The notes beneath the pieces were generated by a model that had not been told where the DNA came from, ran no database searches, and was given only the letters and a program-made list of their open reading frames with translations. A stretch of DNA of 11,445 nucleotides, from NCBI GenBank assembly GCA_905215325.1, contig CAJMPP010000045.1:1-11445 (forward strand). The letters are read 5' to 3'. Positions 1-6,551 of the stretch are shown one piece after another. How positions within the stretch are numbered: the first letter of the stretch is position 1; each line of letters starts with the position of its first letter. Source of the stretch: an uncultured bacterium (GTDB taxonomy: Bacteria > Actinomycetota > Coriobacteriia > Coriobacteriales > Eggerthellaceae). A program made the position numbers and the translations under genes.

Positions 1-282
1 GAGGGCTTCCTGGTCACCGATTTCCTGATCGACCCTGTCGGCTTCGAGGTGTTCAGCGTGCGCCACGGGTCTATGGAGAAGTTCGCGGACTGGGTGGACT
101 CCCTGCCCGAATGCGCCGACCCGGCGCAGGGCGTCAGCGACGCCATCGTGCCCGCCGCCGCGCGCGAACGCGTGCTTGCGGCGTGCGGTATCGCCGACGG
201 CCAGGCCGGCGGCGCGAAAACGCTCGAGGAGGCGGGCCGCTCCGGCGGTACCGATTTCGTCATCAACGGGATGGAGGACTAG
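1..282 (+). CDS. C-terminal part of an unidentified protein (cut by window edge)
   Basis: The frame is open from the first base to a TAG stop, giving 93 residues of a protein whose start lies outside the window. I do not recognise the family. The visible part begins with a mixed hydrophobic/charged stretch (EGFLVTDFLIDPVGFEVFSV), then a helix-like segment with acidic and aromatic residues (MEKFADWVDSLPE), and ends in a low-complexity Ala/Gly/Glu tail. It has no membrane segment or Cys/His cluster. It does not resemble the C-terminus of QueA, the usual upstream neighbour of tgt. The stop lies only 3 nt before the tgt start, and the tgt ribosome binding site is inside this gene, so the two are very probably co-transcribed and translationally coupled. 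The reading frame is well supported; the function is unknown. Confidence 0.7.
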   Translation, partial: EGFLVTDFLIDPVGFEVFSVRHGSMEKFADWVDSLPECADPAQGVSDAIVPAAARERVLAACGIADGQAGGAKTLEEAGRSGGTDFVINGMED

Positions 283-285
283 CCC

Positions 286-1431
286 ATGGCCCTGTTCGAC
301 TGCACCATCGAGGCCACCAGCGGCCATGCCCGCGCGCTTTCGTACGAAACCGCGCACGGCACCTTCCATACCCCCATGTTCATGCCCGTCGGCACGTCGG
401 CCACGGTCAAGGGCATTACAGTCGATCAGCTTCACCAGCTGAACAGCCAGGTAGTGCTTGCGAACACCTACCACCTGTCCATGCGCCCCGGCGCCGACTT
501 GGTGGAAGAGGCCGGCGGTGTGCACAAGTTCATGAACTACGACGGCCCCATGCTCACCGACTCGGGCGGATTCCAGGTGTTCTCCCTGGCTGACACGCTC
601 AAGCTCGACGCCGACGGCTTGACCTTCCGCAGCATCTACGACGGAAGCTATGTGCGCTGGACGCCCGAGTCCAACATGCGCATCCAGGAGCAGATCGGCG
701 CCGACATCGCCATGCAGCTTGACCAGTGCACGCCGTACCCGGCCGAGCGCAGCTTCGTGGCCAACGCCGTGGACCTGTCGGCGAACTGGGCGCGTCGCTG
801 CTTGGCGGCGCACAAACGCCCTGATCAAACGCTGTTCGGCATCGTTCAGGGCGGCATGGAGCTCGACCTGCGCCTGGAGAGCATCCGCCGTCTGCGCGAG
901 ATCGAGGACGAGAGCCTGGCCGCGGGCGGTCGCCGCTTCGGCGGCTTCGGCATCGGCGGCTATTCAGTGGGCGAAGACCACGAGACCATGTTCGAGACGC
1001 TCGGCCAGGTGGCCCGCGCATGCCCCGAGGACCGTCCGCGCTACCTGATGGGCGTGGGCAACCCCACCACGCTCGTGCGCGCCGTGCGCGAGGGCGTTGA
1101 CATGTTCGACTGCGTACTGCCCACCCGCACCGCGCGCATGGGCACGGCGTTCTCCAGCACAGGCCGCATGAACATGCGCAACGCCAAGTTCACGCGCGAC
1201 TTCACGCCGCTTGACCACAGCTGCACCTGCCCGACGTGCCAGAACTACACGCGAGCCTATCTGCGCCACTTGGTGAAGCAGAACGAGATGCTCGGTGCCA
1301 TCCTGCTGTCGGTGCACAACCTGCACTTCCTGCTCGACCTCATGCGCCGTGCCCGCGAGGCCGTGCTGGCGGGCGAGTACGAGCAGTTCTACGAGGAGTG
1401 GATGAACAGCCCGGCCGCTAAGGACTACTAA
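286..1431 (+). CDS. tgt: Queuine tRNA-ribosyltransferase (tRNA-guanine transglycosylase)
   Basis: This cytoplasmic enzyme exchanges guanine-34 in GUN-anticodon tRNAs (Asp, Asn, His, Tyr) for a queuosine precursor base, or for queuine if salvaged. At 381 residues it has the normal bacterial length. Visible signatures are DSGGFQVFS with the conserved Asp at 92, the substrate-pocket MQLDQC (Asp146), GIVQGG at 185-190, and FDCVLPTR with the expected nucleophile Asp275. The zinc site is intact: Cys313, Cys315, Cys318 and His344. The ATG is preceded by GGAGG with an 8-nt spacer, and it starts 3 nt after the upstream stop, so the two genes should be coupled. No other queuosine-pathway gene (queA, queC-G) is visible here, so whether preQ1 or salvaged queuine is the substrate cannot be told. 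The identification is secure. Confidence 0.97.
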   Translation: MALFDCTIEATSGHARALSYETAHGTFHTPMFMPVGTSATVKGITVDQLHQLNSQVVLANTYHLSMRPGADLVEEAGGVHKFMNYDGPMLTDSGGFQVFSLADTLKLDADGLTFRSIYDGSYVRWTPESNMRIQEQIGADIAMQLDQCTPYPAERSFVANAVDLSANWARRCLAAHKRPDQTLFGIVQGGMELDLRLESIRRLREIEDESLAAGGRRFGGFGIGGYSVGEDHETMFETLGQVARACPEDRPRYLMGVGNPTTLVRAVREGVDMFDCVLPTRTARMGTAFSSTGRMNMRNAKFTRDFTPLDHSCTCPTCQNYTRAYLRHLVKQNEMLGAILLSVHNLHFLLDLMRRAREAVLAGEYEQFYEEWMNSPAAKDY

Positions 1432-1482
1432 TATAAGGCTCGGGAGGATTCCCGCTCCTTGATGCTTTCGCATTCTTCTCGA

Positions 1483-1514
1483 TTGTGGGAAAATACGAGA
1501 GTTAGGGTATATAT
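1483..1514 (+). promoter_or_regulatory. Weak candidate promoter upstream of secDF
   Basis: An AT-richer patch in the tgt-secDF gap holds TTGTGG (1483-1488) and TATATA (1508-1513), with a rather long 19-bp spacing. It would start transcription just before the two hairpins of the secDF leader. The spacing is poor and secDF may simply be read through from tgt, so this is only a suggestion. Confidence 0.25.
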
Positions 1515-1563
1515 GGCGGCGGCAACCGCTGCCGCGAAAAGGGACGGCCCGACGGGGCCGTCC
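1515..1563 (+). other. Two tandem GC-rich hairpins in the secDF leader
   Basis: The first hairpin pairs GGCGGCGG (1515-1522) with CCGCTGCC (1526-1533) around a CAA loop, with one G-U pair. The second pairs GGACGGCCC (1542-1550) with GGGCCGTCC (1555-1563) around GACG, nine perfect base pairs. Neither is followed by a T-run (TGTGGTTTAC comes next), so they are not classical terminators. They lie 17 nt or more before the secDF ribosome binding site. They could cap the 3' end of the tgt message or structure the secDF leader. The stems are clear; the role is inferred. Confidence 0.5.
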
Positions 1564-1592
1564 TGTGGTTTACAAGGCTAGGAGAAGCTCGC

Positions 1593-4169
1593 ATGGCGAA
1601 AGCGCAAAACGCCAAGGCCAAGAAGAAGGGCGGCAACGCCAACCGCCGCAACGTATGGCTGTTGGTGCTGACCACCGTCTTGGTGCTGGGGTCCATCTTC
1701 ATGTTCACCCCTCCGCAGGACAAGATCAACCAAGGCCTGGACATCCAAGGCGGCCTGTCGGTGGTGCTGTCGGCGAAAAGCACCGACGGCGACGCCGTAA
1801 CCCCTGATGACATGGAGAAGTCGCGCGCCATCATCGAGCAGCGCGTCAACGCGCTCGGTGCCTCCGAGGCCGTGGTGCAGCTGCAGGGCTCCGACCAGAT
1901 CCTCGTGCAGATCCCCGGCCTTTCCGATACGGAGACGGCGCTGTCCACCATCGGCAAAACCGGCAAGCTGGAGTTCGCGCGCCTGGATTCGTTCACCGAC
2001 GAGGACGTCAAGACCAAGATCGAGAACGGGCAGTACGGCACCAACGGCACCATCACCGACGATTTCGGCAACAAGCTGCCTTCGGGCAAGACCGAGCATC
2101 TGAAGGTGGAAGAGGGCACGTACACGCCGCTGATCACCGGCAGCAACATCACGAAGGTCGACATCGGGCGCGCTTCCGAGACCGGCACCGACTACTCGGT
2201 CAACGTCTCCCTTGATTCCGAGGGCACGAAGGCGTTCGCCGACGCCACGAAGGACCTGGCAAGCACCAAGGGCAAGATCGTCATCATCCTTGACGGCGAA
2301 GTGCAGTCCGCACCGGCCGTGCAGTCCGAGATCACTGGCGGCCAGGTGTCCATCACCGGCGGTTACGACAAGGAAGCCGCTTCCTCCATGGAGACGGTGC
2401 TCGAGTCCGGCTCGCTGCCCGTGAGCTTCGAGTATGCGCAGTCCCAGGTGGTCGGCCCGACGCTCGGCCAGGACGCGCTGACCTCCGGCGTGCTGGTGGC
2501 AGCCATCGGCCTTGCGCTGGTCATGCTGTACCTGCTGGTGTTCTACCAGGGTTTGGGCCTGATCACCGCGGCCGCTATGGCCGTGTTCGCCGTGTTGTAC
2601 CTGGGCATTCTGGCCCTGCTTTCGCACTTCGGCCTGTTCAGCCTGTCCATGGCCGGCATCGCCGGCGTCGTGCTGACCATCGGCATGGCGGCCGACTCCT
2701 CCATCCTCACCCTTGAGCGCTTCCGCGAGGAGATCCGCATGGGCCGCAGCGTCCGTGCCGCCTCCGTCACCGGCGTACGCCATGGCATCCTTACGTCCAT
2801 CGACGCCGACCTGGTCACCATGGTCTCGGCGCTCACGCTGTTCTTCCTGGCAAGCGCCTCGGTCAAGGGCTTCGGCCTGACGCTGGCGCTCGGCATCATC
2901 TGCGACATCGTCATGATGCTGCTGTTCAAGGCGCCTATCATCCGCTTGCTGGCGCCGAAGTGCATCGCCAAGCACCCCGGCTTCTGGGGCGTGAGGGACT
3001 GCAAGGAGGCCGCTCCGTACTTCCAGGGCGAGAAGCCTGCTTCCTCCCGTCATGATGTGCACGGCCGCTTCATCAAGCTCGACATCAACCTGCTGGGATA
3101 TCGCAAGGTGTTCCTGTCCATCGCGGCCGTGGCGGTCGTGTTGGTCGTTGCGTTGGTCGGCGTGCGCGGCGTGAACTTCGGCATCGAGTTCGTGGGCGGC
3201 ACCTCGGTCACGTTCCATCAGGGCGGCAACGACGCTACCACCGAGCAGGTACGCTCGGCCTTCGCCGATGCCGGTGAGCCGGACGCCGTGGTGCAGACCA
3301 CCAACGCCGACGGCGAGGCGGGCTTCCTCGTGCGCACCACCGATACGTCGGCCGAAAGCGCCGCTGCGGCGGCTAATAAGGTTGCCGACCAGTTCGGCTG
3401 GGATGCGGAAAGCTTCGAGGTGACCACCATCGGCCCGGATTGGGGCACCAGCGTCATCCAAAGCTCCTGCATCGCGTTCTTCGTGTCGCTGCTGCTCATC
3501 ATCGCCTACATCTCGGTGCGCTTCCGCGATCCGAAGATGGGCGTGTCGGCGGTTATCGCCTTGCTCCACGACCTGGTCATCGTGCTGGGCGTGTACGTGC
3601 TCGTGGGCCGCGAGGTCACGCCGAACACCATCGCCGCGCTGCTCACCATCCTGGGCTACTCGCTTTACGACACGGTGGTCGTGTTCCATCGCATCAACGA
3701 GAACATGAAGGGCGATTCGCCGAAGTGCACGTTCGCCACTATGGCGAACCACTCCGTCAACGAGGTTCTGGTACGTTCGCTCAACACCTCCATCACCTCG
3801 CTTATCCCGGTTGCGGCCATGCTCATCTTCGGCGGCGAGACGCTGCGCGACTTCGCTCTGGCCATGACCGTGGGCCTGGTGTGCGGCTGCTACTCGTCCT
3901 ACGCCATCGCAACGCCTATCTACGTGATGTGGAAGACGCGCGAGCCGCAGTTCGCGAAGCTGCAGAAGAAGTACGGCACGGACATCCAGCGTTGGTTCCT
4001 GAACCGACTGCCGCAGGCCGTGGCCGCAACCGCCGCCACCGCCGCCGCGGATGCCGTTGCGGGCGATGCTGGACAGGATGCCGCCGCTTCTCAGGGCCAG
4101 CAGGCTGCAAACAAGCCTGCCAAGGCGCAAAACCGCTCCAAGAAGAAGCACAAGAAGGTTCAAGGTTAA
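1593..4169 (+). CDS. secDF: Fused protein translocase subunit SecDF
   Basis: SecDF is an RND-type membrane protein that uses the proton gradient to help pull preproteins out of the SecYEG channel. Here SecD and SecF form one 858-residue chain. The order is: a Lys-rich start, TM1 (about 20-38), the SecD motif GLDIQGG (48-54) and a large extracytoplasmic domain, five TM segments (about 296-455), a short linker, a SecF-type TM (about 503-525), the SecF motif NFGIEFVGG (528-536), a small outer domain and five TMs (about 620-780). The proton-relay aspartates are present in GMAADSS (Asp368) and GYSLYDTVVVFHR (Asp693). The tail from about 808 is Ala/Gln-rich and ends Lys-rich (KKKHKK), probably cytoplasmic. 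AGGAG lies 8 nt before the ATG. It follows tgt without an intervening yajC. Confidence 0.97.
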   Translation: MAKAQNAKAKKKGGNANRRNVWLLVLTTVLVLGSIFMFTPPQDKINQGLDIQGGLSVVLSAKSTDGDAVTPDDMEKSRAIIEQRVNALGASEAVVQLQGSDQILVQIPGLSDTETALSTIGKTGKLEFARLDSFTDEDVKTKIENGQYGTNGTITDDFGNKLPSGKTEHLKVEEGTYTPLITGSNITKVDIGRASETGTDYSVNVSLDSEGTKAFADATKDLASTKGKIVIILDGEVQSAPAVQSEITGGQVSITGGYDKEAASSMETVLESGSLPVSFEYAQSQVVGPTLGQDALTSGVLVAAIGLALVMLYLLVFYQGLGLITAAAMAVFAVLYLGILALLSHFGLFSLSMAGIAGVVLTIGMAADSSILTLERFREEIRMGRSVRAASVTGVRHGILTSIDADLVTMVSALTLFFLASASVKGFGLTLALGIICDIVMMLLFKAPIIRLLAPKCIAKHPGFWGVRDCKEAAPYFQGEKPASSRHDVHGRFIKLDINLLGYRKVFLSIAAVAVVLVVALVGVRGVNFGIEFVGGTSVTFHQGGNDATTEQVRSAFADAGEPDAVVQTTNADGEAGFLVRTTDTSAESAAAAANKVADQFGWDAESFEVTTIGPDWGTSVIQSSCIAFFVSLLLIIAYISVRFRDPKMGVSAVIALLHDLVIVLGVYVLVGREVTPNTIAALLTILGYSLYDTVVVFHRINENMKGDSPKCTFATMANHSVNEVLVRSLNTSITSLIPVAAMLIFGGETLRDFALAMTVGLVCGCYSSYAIATPIYVMWKTREPQFAKLQKKYGTDIQRWFLNRLPQAVAATAATAAADAVAGDAGQDAAASQGQQAANKPAKAQNRSKKKHKKVQG

Positions 4170-4186
4170 CAGCAGGTTGCTGATTC

Positions 4187-4218
4187 GGGCCGTTCGGAAA
4201 CGAGCGGCCCGTTTGTTG
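4187..4218 (+). terminator. Rho-independent terminator after secDF
   Basis: GGGCCGTTCG (4187-4196) pairs with CGAGCGGCCC (4201-4210) over ten pairs with one G-U. A GAAA tetraloop closes the stem, and GTTTGTTG follows. It lies 17 nt after the secDF stop and should end the tgt-secDF transcript. Confidence 0.85.
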
Positions 4219-4230
4219 CATATATGCAAA

Positions 4231-4273
4231 AAGCCTGGCCCCTGATCGCAAAATGCGGTCAGGGGCCAGGCTT
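4231..4273 (-). terminator. Strong terminator of the acidic small protein gene
   Basis: A long stem pairs 4231-4250 with 4254-4273: 20 pairs with a single G-U and an AAA loop. The outer 15 pairs (AAGCCTGGCCCCTGA and its complement) are perfect. On the - strand the stem is followed by five T residues (complement of 4228-4232), whereas on the + strand no T-run follows it beyond the stem. It therefore mainly serves the - strand gene at 4389-4670, and may act as a back-up barrier for secDF transcripts. Confidence 0.85.
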
Positions 4274-4300
4274 AGCCTGATCGGGCCGGTAAGCGCACGA

Positions 4301-4379
4301 AGGCGCGCATCGGCGGGCGAGCGCGATGCCCGGTGCCAGCACGGGTGGTGAGGAGCGCGCGCCCGAGGCGCGCATCGGC
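4301..4379. repeat. 14-nt direct repeat in the 3' region of the acidic protein gene
   Basis: AGGCGCGCATCGGC occurs exactly at 4301-4314 and again at 4366-4379, a 65-nt period. Both copies lie between the stop of the - strand gene and its terminator. The stretch between them is GC-rich and without a reading frame that I can support. The copies could be a short duplication or chance in GC-rich DNA. Confidence 0.45.
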
Positions 4380-4388
4380 TTGCCGGGA

Positions 4389-4670
4389 TTAGAAGCCGAA
4401 GTCCAGGTCGCTCAGGCGGATCTCGCCGTCGTCCTCGTCTTCTTCCTCTTCCTCGTCGTCCTCGCCAAGGCTTCTGTAGCGGGAGATGAGCGCTTCCATC
4501 TGCTCCTCAAGCGCGTTAGTGCCCATGAAGGCGTCGCGGAACAGCCTCATATCCTCTTCTCCGAAGCTGGCGCCGGCGCCTTCCATGATCGCGCCGATGC
4601 TTGCCATCTTCTTCACGGCTTCGTCTTCTTCCATGGGCTTCATCTTGTTGGGATCCATCATCGGGAACAT
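4389..4670 (-). CDS. Small, highly acidic protein of unknown function
   Basis: This is a 93-residue soluble protein without a signal peptide or membrane segment. The N-terminus is Met/Pro-rich (MFPMMDPNKMKPM). The middle (about 15-72) looks helical and amphipathic. The tail is an acidic run of about 14 residues made of Glu/Asp only, followed by the ending GEIRLSDLDFGF. I do not know the family. The ATG at 4670 is preferred over a GTG at 4688 because AAGGAGG lies 7 nt before it, inside the longer version. A dedicated extended -10 promoter and a strong terminator make it a single-gene unit, divergent from the DUF1292 gene. The acidic tail could bind a basic partner or nucleic-acid-binding protein, but this is a guess. 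The clean start, promoter and terminator support a real gene. Confidence 0.8.
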   Translation of the reverse strand: MFPMMDPNKMKPMEEDEAVKKMASIGAIMEGAGASFGEEDMRLFRDAFMGTNALEEQMEALISRYRSLGEDDEEEEEDEDDGEIRLSDLDFGF

Positions 4671-4687
4671 GTTCGATCCTCCTTGCA

Positions 4688-4698
4688 CAGGTTACCTG
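4688..4698. promoter_or_regulatory. 11-bp palindrome in the leader of the acidic protein gene
   Basis: CAGGTTACCTG is a perfect dyad around a central T/A base pair. It lies a few bases upstream of the ribosome binding site of the - strand gene and downstream of its likely promoter. Its spacer is too short to form a hairpin, so if it matters it would be as a protein-binding site. There is no direct evidence for that. Confidence 0.25.
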
Positions 4699-4711
4699 AA
4701 CAGCGTCCTGG

Positions 4712-4738
4712 CCTGCGATAACGCGCTTCGCGTGCAGG
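4712..4738 (-). other. Hairpin in the 5' leader of the acidic protein gene
   Basis: In the - strand transcript CCTGC pairs with GCAGG, and inside it ACGCG pairs with CGCGT around an AAG loop, with a four-base TATC bulge. The structure sits between the predicted start of transcription (about 4760) and the ribosome binding site. It could stabilise the message or be a recognition site. Confidence 0.4.
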
Positions 4739-4766
4739 TGCTTGCGCCGTTGCTTCTTTATCTATC

Positions 4767-4775
4767 AGTATAGCA
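4767..4775 (-). promoter_or_regulatory. Extended -10 promoter of the acidic protein gene
   Basis: Read on the - strand, this is TGC followed by TATACT, an extended -10 element (TGn plus a five-of-six -10 match). No good -35 box lies at the usual distance, which is common for extended -10 promoters. Transcription would begin near 4760 and give a leader of about 90 nt. Confidence 0.55.
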
Positions 4776-4910
4776 GTCGGATAGATTAGGGGAGGTCGGC
4801 GAGCGCATTGCAACCTATTGTGATACGCTGAGGAAATCACGTGAATCCATGCACGCAGGCTATGGAGGAATCGGCTGCAAGCAATGTCGGCCATGTTAAA
4901 AGGAGTTGCC

Positions 4911-5231
4911 ATGCGCGAAGGAAGCGCCCCGAATTTCTGCCCGCCAACCGAGGAGGGCATCACCCTTACGTTCCAGGATGAGAAGGGCGATCAGATCGAC
5001 CTTGAGTTCCTCGGCTTGATCCTGCACGAGGGCCGTCGCTACGGCTTCTTCTTCCCGGTTACCGAAGATAACCCGGCATGCAGCTCGGGCGAGATCATCC
5101 CGCTTGAGGTGACCGAACTTGACGAAGACGGTCAGCCCGCCGCGTTCGAGCTGGTCGAGGACCAGGCTATCGCCCAGGAAGTCTACGAGGACTTCAAGCA
5201 GGCCGCCAAGGACCTCTACGACTTCGAGTAG
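4911..5231 (+). CDS. DUF1292 family protein
   Basis: A 106-residue acidic, soluble protein resembling the DUF1292 (YrzB-like) family. Typical features are a sandwich-like beta core with ITLTFQDEKGDQIDLEFLG, then GRRYGFFFPVTEDN (41-54), an acidic strand EIIPLEVTELDEDG, and a C-terminal helix with QEVYEDFKQAAKDLYDFE. The biochemical role of this family is not established. In Firmicutes its genes often lie near the yrrK (ruvX-like) and yrzL genes, but those are not next to it here. AAAAGGAG five nt before the ATG at 4911 fixes the start; an upstream ATG at 4884 has no comparable site. I see no convincing promoter, and the gene is followed at once by a terminator, so it is probably monocistronic. 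Family assignment is fairly sure. Confidence 0.85.
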   Translation: MREGSAPNFCPPTEEGITLTFQDEKGDQIDLEFLGLILHEGRRYGFFFPVTEDNPACSSGEIIPLEVTELDEDGQPAAFELVEDQAIAQEVYEDFKQAAKDLYDFE

Positions 5232-5238
5232 GCGTCCC

Positions 5239-5263
5239 ACGCCCCCGCGCTGCGGGGCGTTTT
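5239..5263 (+). terminator. Rho-independent terminator after the DUF1292 gene
   Basis: ACGCCCC (5239-5245) pairs with GGGGCGT (5254-5260), with a short GC helix inside after a one-base bulge. TTTT follows (5260-5263). It lies directly after the stop of the DUF1292 gene. Confidence 0.8.
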
Positions 5264-5280
5264 GGCCGAAGCCCGGCTTT

Positions 5281-5307
5281 CGCCGCAACTACGCCAGGTT
5301 TGCGGCG
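5281..5307 (-). terminator. Possible end-of-operon hairpin of the riboflavin operon
   Basis: On the - strand, CGCCGCAA (5307-5300) pairs perfectly with TTGCGGCG (5288-5281) around an 11-nt loop. It begins three bases after the stop of the last operon gene. AAAGCC rather than a T-run follows, so it may be a 3'-end stabilising stem or a site upstream of Rho-dependent termination. Confidence 0.4.
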
Positions 5308-5310
5308 CCG

Positions 5311-5721
5311 CTACAGCTCGATCGGCTTCCACTCCTCGTGGTTGCAGATCCATGCCTCGGGCTCCTCGACGCTGAAGAACACCAGCGTGGGGTCGTCGGG
5401 GCCGTTGTAGCTCTCGCCCAGGCTGCACAGGTGCGCGTAGCCGGCGTAGCGCATGTCGGCGTTGGCCTTATCCTCAAGACCGGCCTTGCCGCGCAGGATC
5501 AGCCAGCCATGGCCGGGCCACCAGCTGGACGCCTCGAGCTTCTGGTTCTGCTGCAGCTCCTCCCACACGTCCTTGGTGGTGGCGGTGACGAACCAGATCT
5601 TGCCGTCCTGCTCGGCGGCGAAGCTGAACGGGCGCACGTGGGGCTGGTCGTTCACGCTGGTGGCCAGATACCACGCGGGGACGTTCGTCAGATACTGCAG
5701 GATGGTCTCGTTGCCGGTCAT
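5311..5721 (-). CDS. Pyridoxamine 5'-phosphate oxidase family (FMN-binding split barrel) protein
   Basis: A 136-residue cytoplasmic protein of the PNPOx-like split-barrel superfamily, whose members bind FMN, F420 or haem. It has the short form common in anaerobes rather than true PdxH. Visible features are the N-terminal strand WYLATSVNDQPHVRPFSF (17-34), where Arg30 and Pro31 belong to the typical flavin-contacting strand, IWFVTATTKDVWEELQQN (42-59) with the usual Lys after TT, and a C-terminal strand LVFFSVEEPEAWI. AGGAGG lies five nt before the ATG. The start is 29 nt after the ecfT stop on the same strand, so it is the last gene of the FMN-riboswitch operon. The context supports a flavin cofactor, but the substrate is unknown. 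A minor role in flavin handling or an unrelated reductase are both possible. Confidence 0.88.
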   Translation of the reverse strand: MTGNETILQYLTNVPAWYLATSVNDQPHVRPFSFAAEQDGKIWFVTATTKDVWEELQQNQKLEASSWWPGHGWLILRGKAGLEDKANADMRYAGYAHLCSLGESYNGPDDPTLVFFSVEEPEAWICNHEEWKPIEL

Positions 5722-5750
5722 GTGATCCTCCTAGTCTTGGAACCGGTCGG

Positions 5751-6551
5751 TTATAGCAAATAGCCGATGGCTGCGACGCAGCCGGCCAAAACGGCCATGA
5801 ATGCGGCGGCAACGCCGTCGCGCGGGGCGAAGCGGAGCGGATGCAGGTGCGTGCGTCCTTTGCCGCCGTGGTAGCAACGTGCGTCCATGGCTGCCGAAAG
5901 CGTTTCGGCGTGACGGAACACGCTGGTGAACAAGGGCACCATGAGCGAAGTGAGCATGCGCACGCCGCGTGCGGGGCTGTTCGACAGGCGCGCGCCGCGG
6001 CTGATCTGAGCGTGGTAGACCACGGCAAGCTCGTTGGCGAACTGCGGCATGAAGCGCAGCGCGATGCCCATGATCATGCCGAGCTCGTGGGCGGGCACGC
6101 CGAAGCGGGCGAAGGGCTTGAGCACCCATTCGAACGCCTCGGTCAGGTCGATGGTCATGGTGGTCAGGGTGATCAGGCTCATCCCCAGCATCATGATGGT
6201 CAGGCGCGCGCCCATGAACAGGCAGGTTTGCACGCCTGCCTCGCTGATGCGAAGAATGCCCCAGTCGACGAGCACCTGGCCGCCTTGCGTGACGAACAGG
6301 TTCAGCACCGCCACGATGACCACGATGGCCATAAGCGGCGCCAACGACCGCGCTGCCTTGCTCGGCGGGATCTGCGCCAGCGTGTAGCAAAGCGCCGTGA
6401 ACGCCGCGCATACCGCCAGGGCCGCGGCGGTATGCGCGCACAGCAGCACCGCGATGAACGCGCAACCCGCTATGAGCTTCGTGCGCGGGTCGAGCCGATG
6501 CACGCAGCTGGTGCCGGCGACGTAGCTGCCGAAGGAAAAGCCCGGGTTCAT
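5751..6551 (-). CDS. ecfT: ECF transporter transmembrane component EcfT
   Basis: EcfT is the membrane coupling protein that joins the two ATPases to the vitamin-binding S component; it transmits ATP-driven movement to the vitamin carrier. It is 266 residues long, normal for the family. The typical N-terminus SYVAGTSCVHRLDPRTKLI is present, followed by about four hydrophobic segments. The cytoplasmic coupling helices carry the two Ala-Arg-Gly-type motifs: AQISRGARL (181-189) and AMDARCYHGG (221-230), the latter with Cys in place of the usual Gly. A final hydrophobic segment closes the protein. The ATG overlaps the ecfA stop in the sequence ATGA, so translation should be coupled to the ATPase. 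Position between ecfA and the flavin split-barrel gene places it firmly in the riboflavin operon. Confidence 0.95.
   Translation of the reverse strand: MNPGFSFGSYVAGTSCVHRLDPRTKLIAGCAFIAVLLCAHTAAALAVCAAFTALCYTLAQIPPSKAARSLAPLMAIVVIVAVLNLFVTQGGQVLVDWGILRISEAGVQTCLFMGARLTIMMLGMSLITLTTMTIDLTEAFEWVLKPFARFGVPAHELGMIMGIALRFMPQFANELAVVYHAQISRGARLSNSPARGVRMLTSLMVPLFTSVFRHAETLSAAMDARCYHGGKGRTHLHPLRFAPRDGVAAAFMAVLAGCVAAIGYLL

Noticed and set aside
1578..4229. An 883-codon open frame on the - strand across secDF
   Set aside because: It is the antisense of a clear secDF gene. Its translation is rich in His, Arg, Gly and Asp with no recognisable domain. Long antisense frames arise from GC-biased third codon positions.
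4326..4721. A 131-codon + strand frame opposite the acidic small protein
   Set aside because: The - strand gene has ribosome binding site, promoter and terminator. The + strand frame has none of these.
5119..5763. A 214-codon + strand frame opposite the split-barrel flavoprotein gene
   Set aside because: Overlaps the DUF1292 gene in another frame, then runs antisense to the flavoprotein gene; no domain and no start signal.
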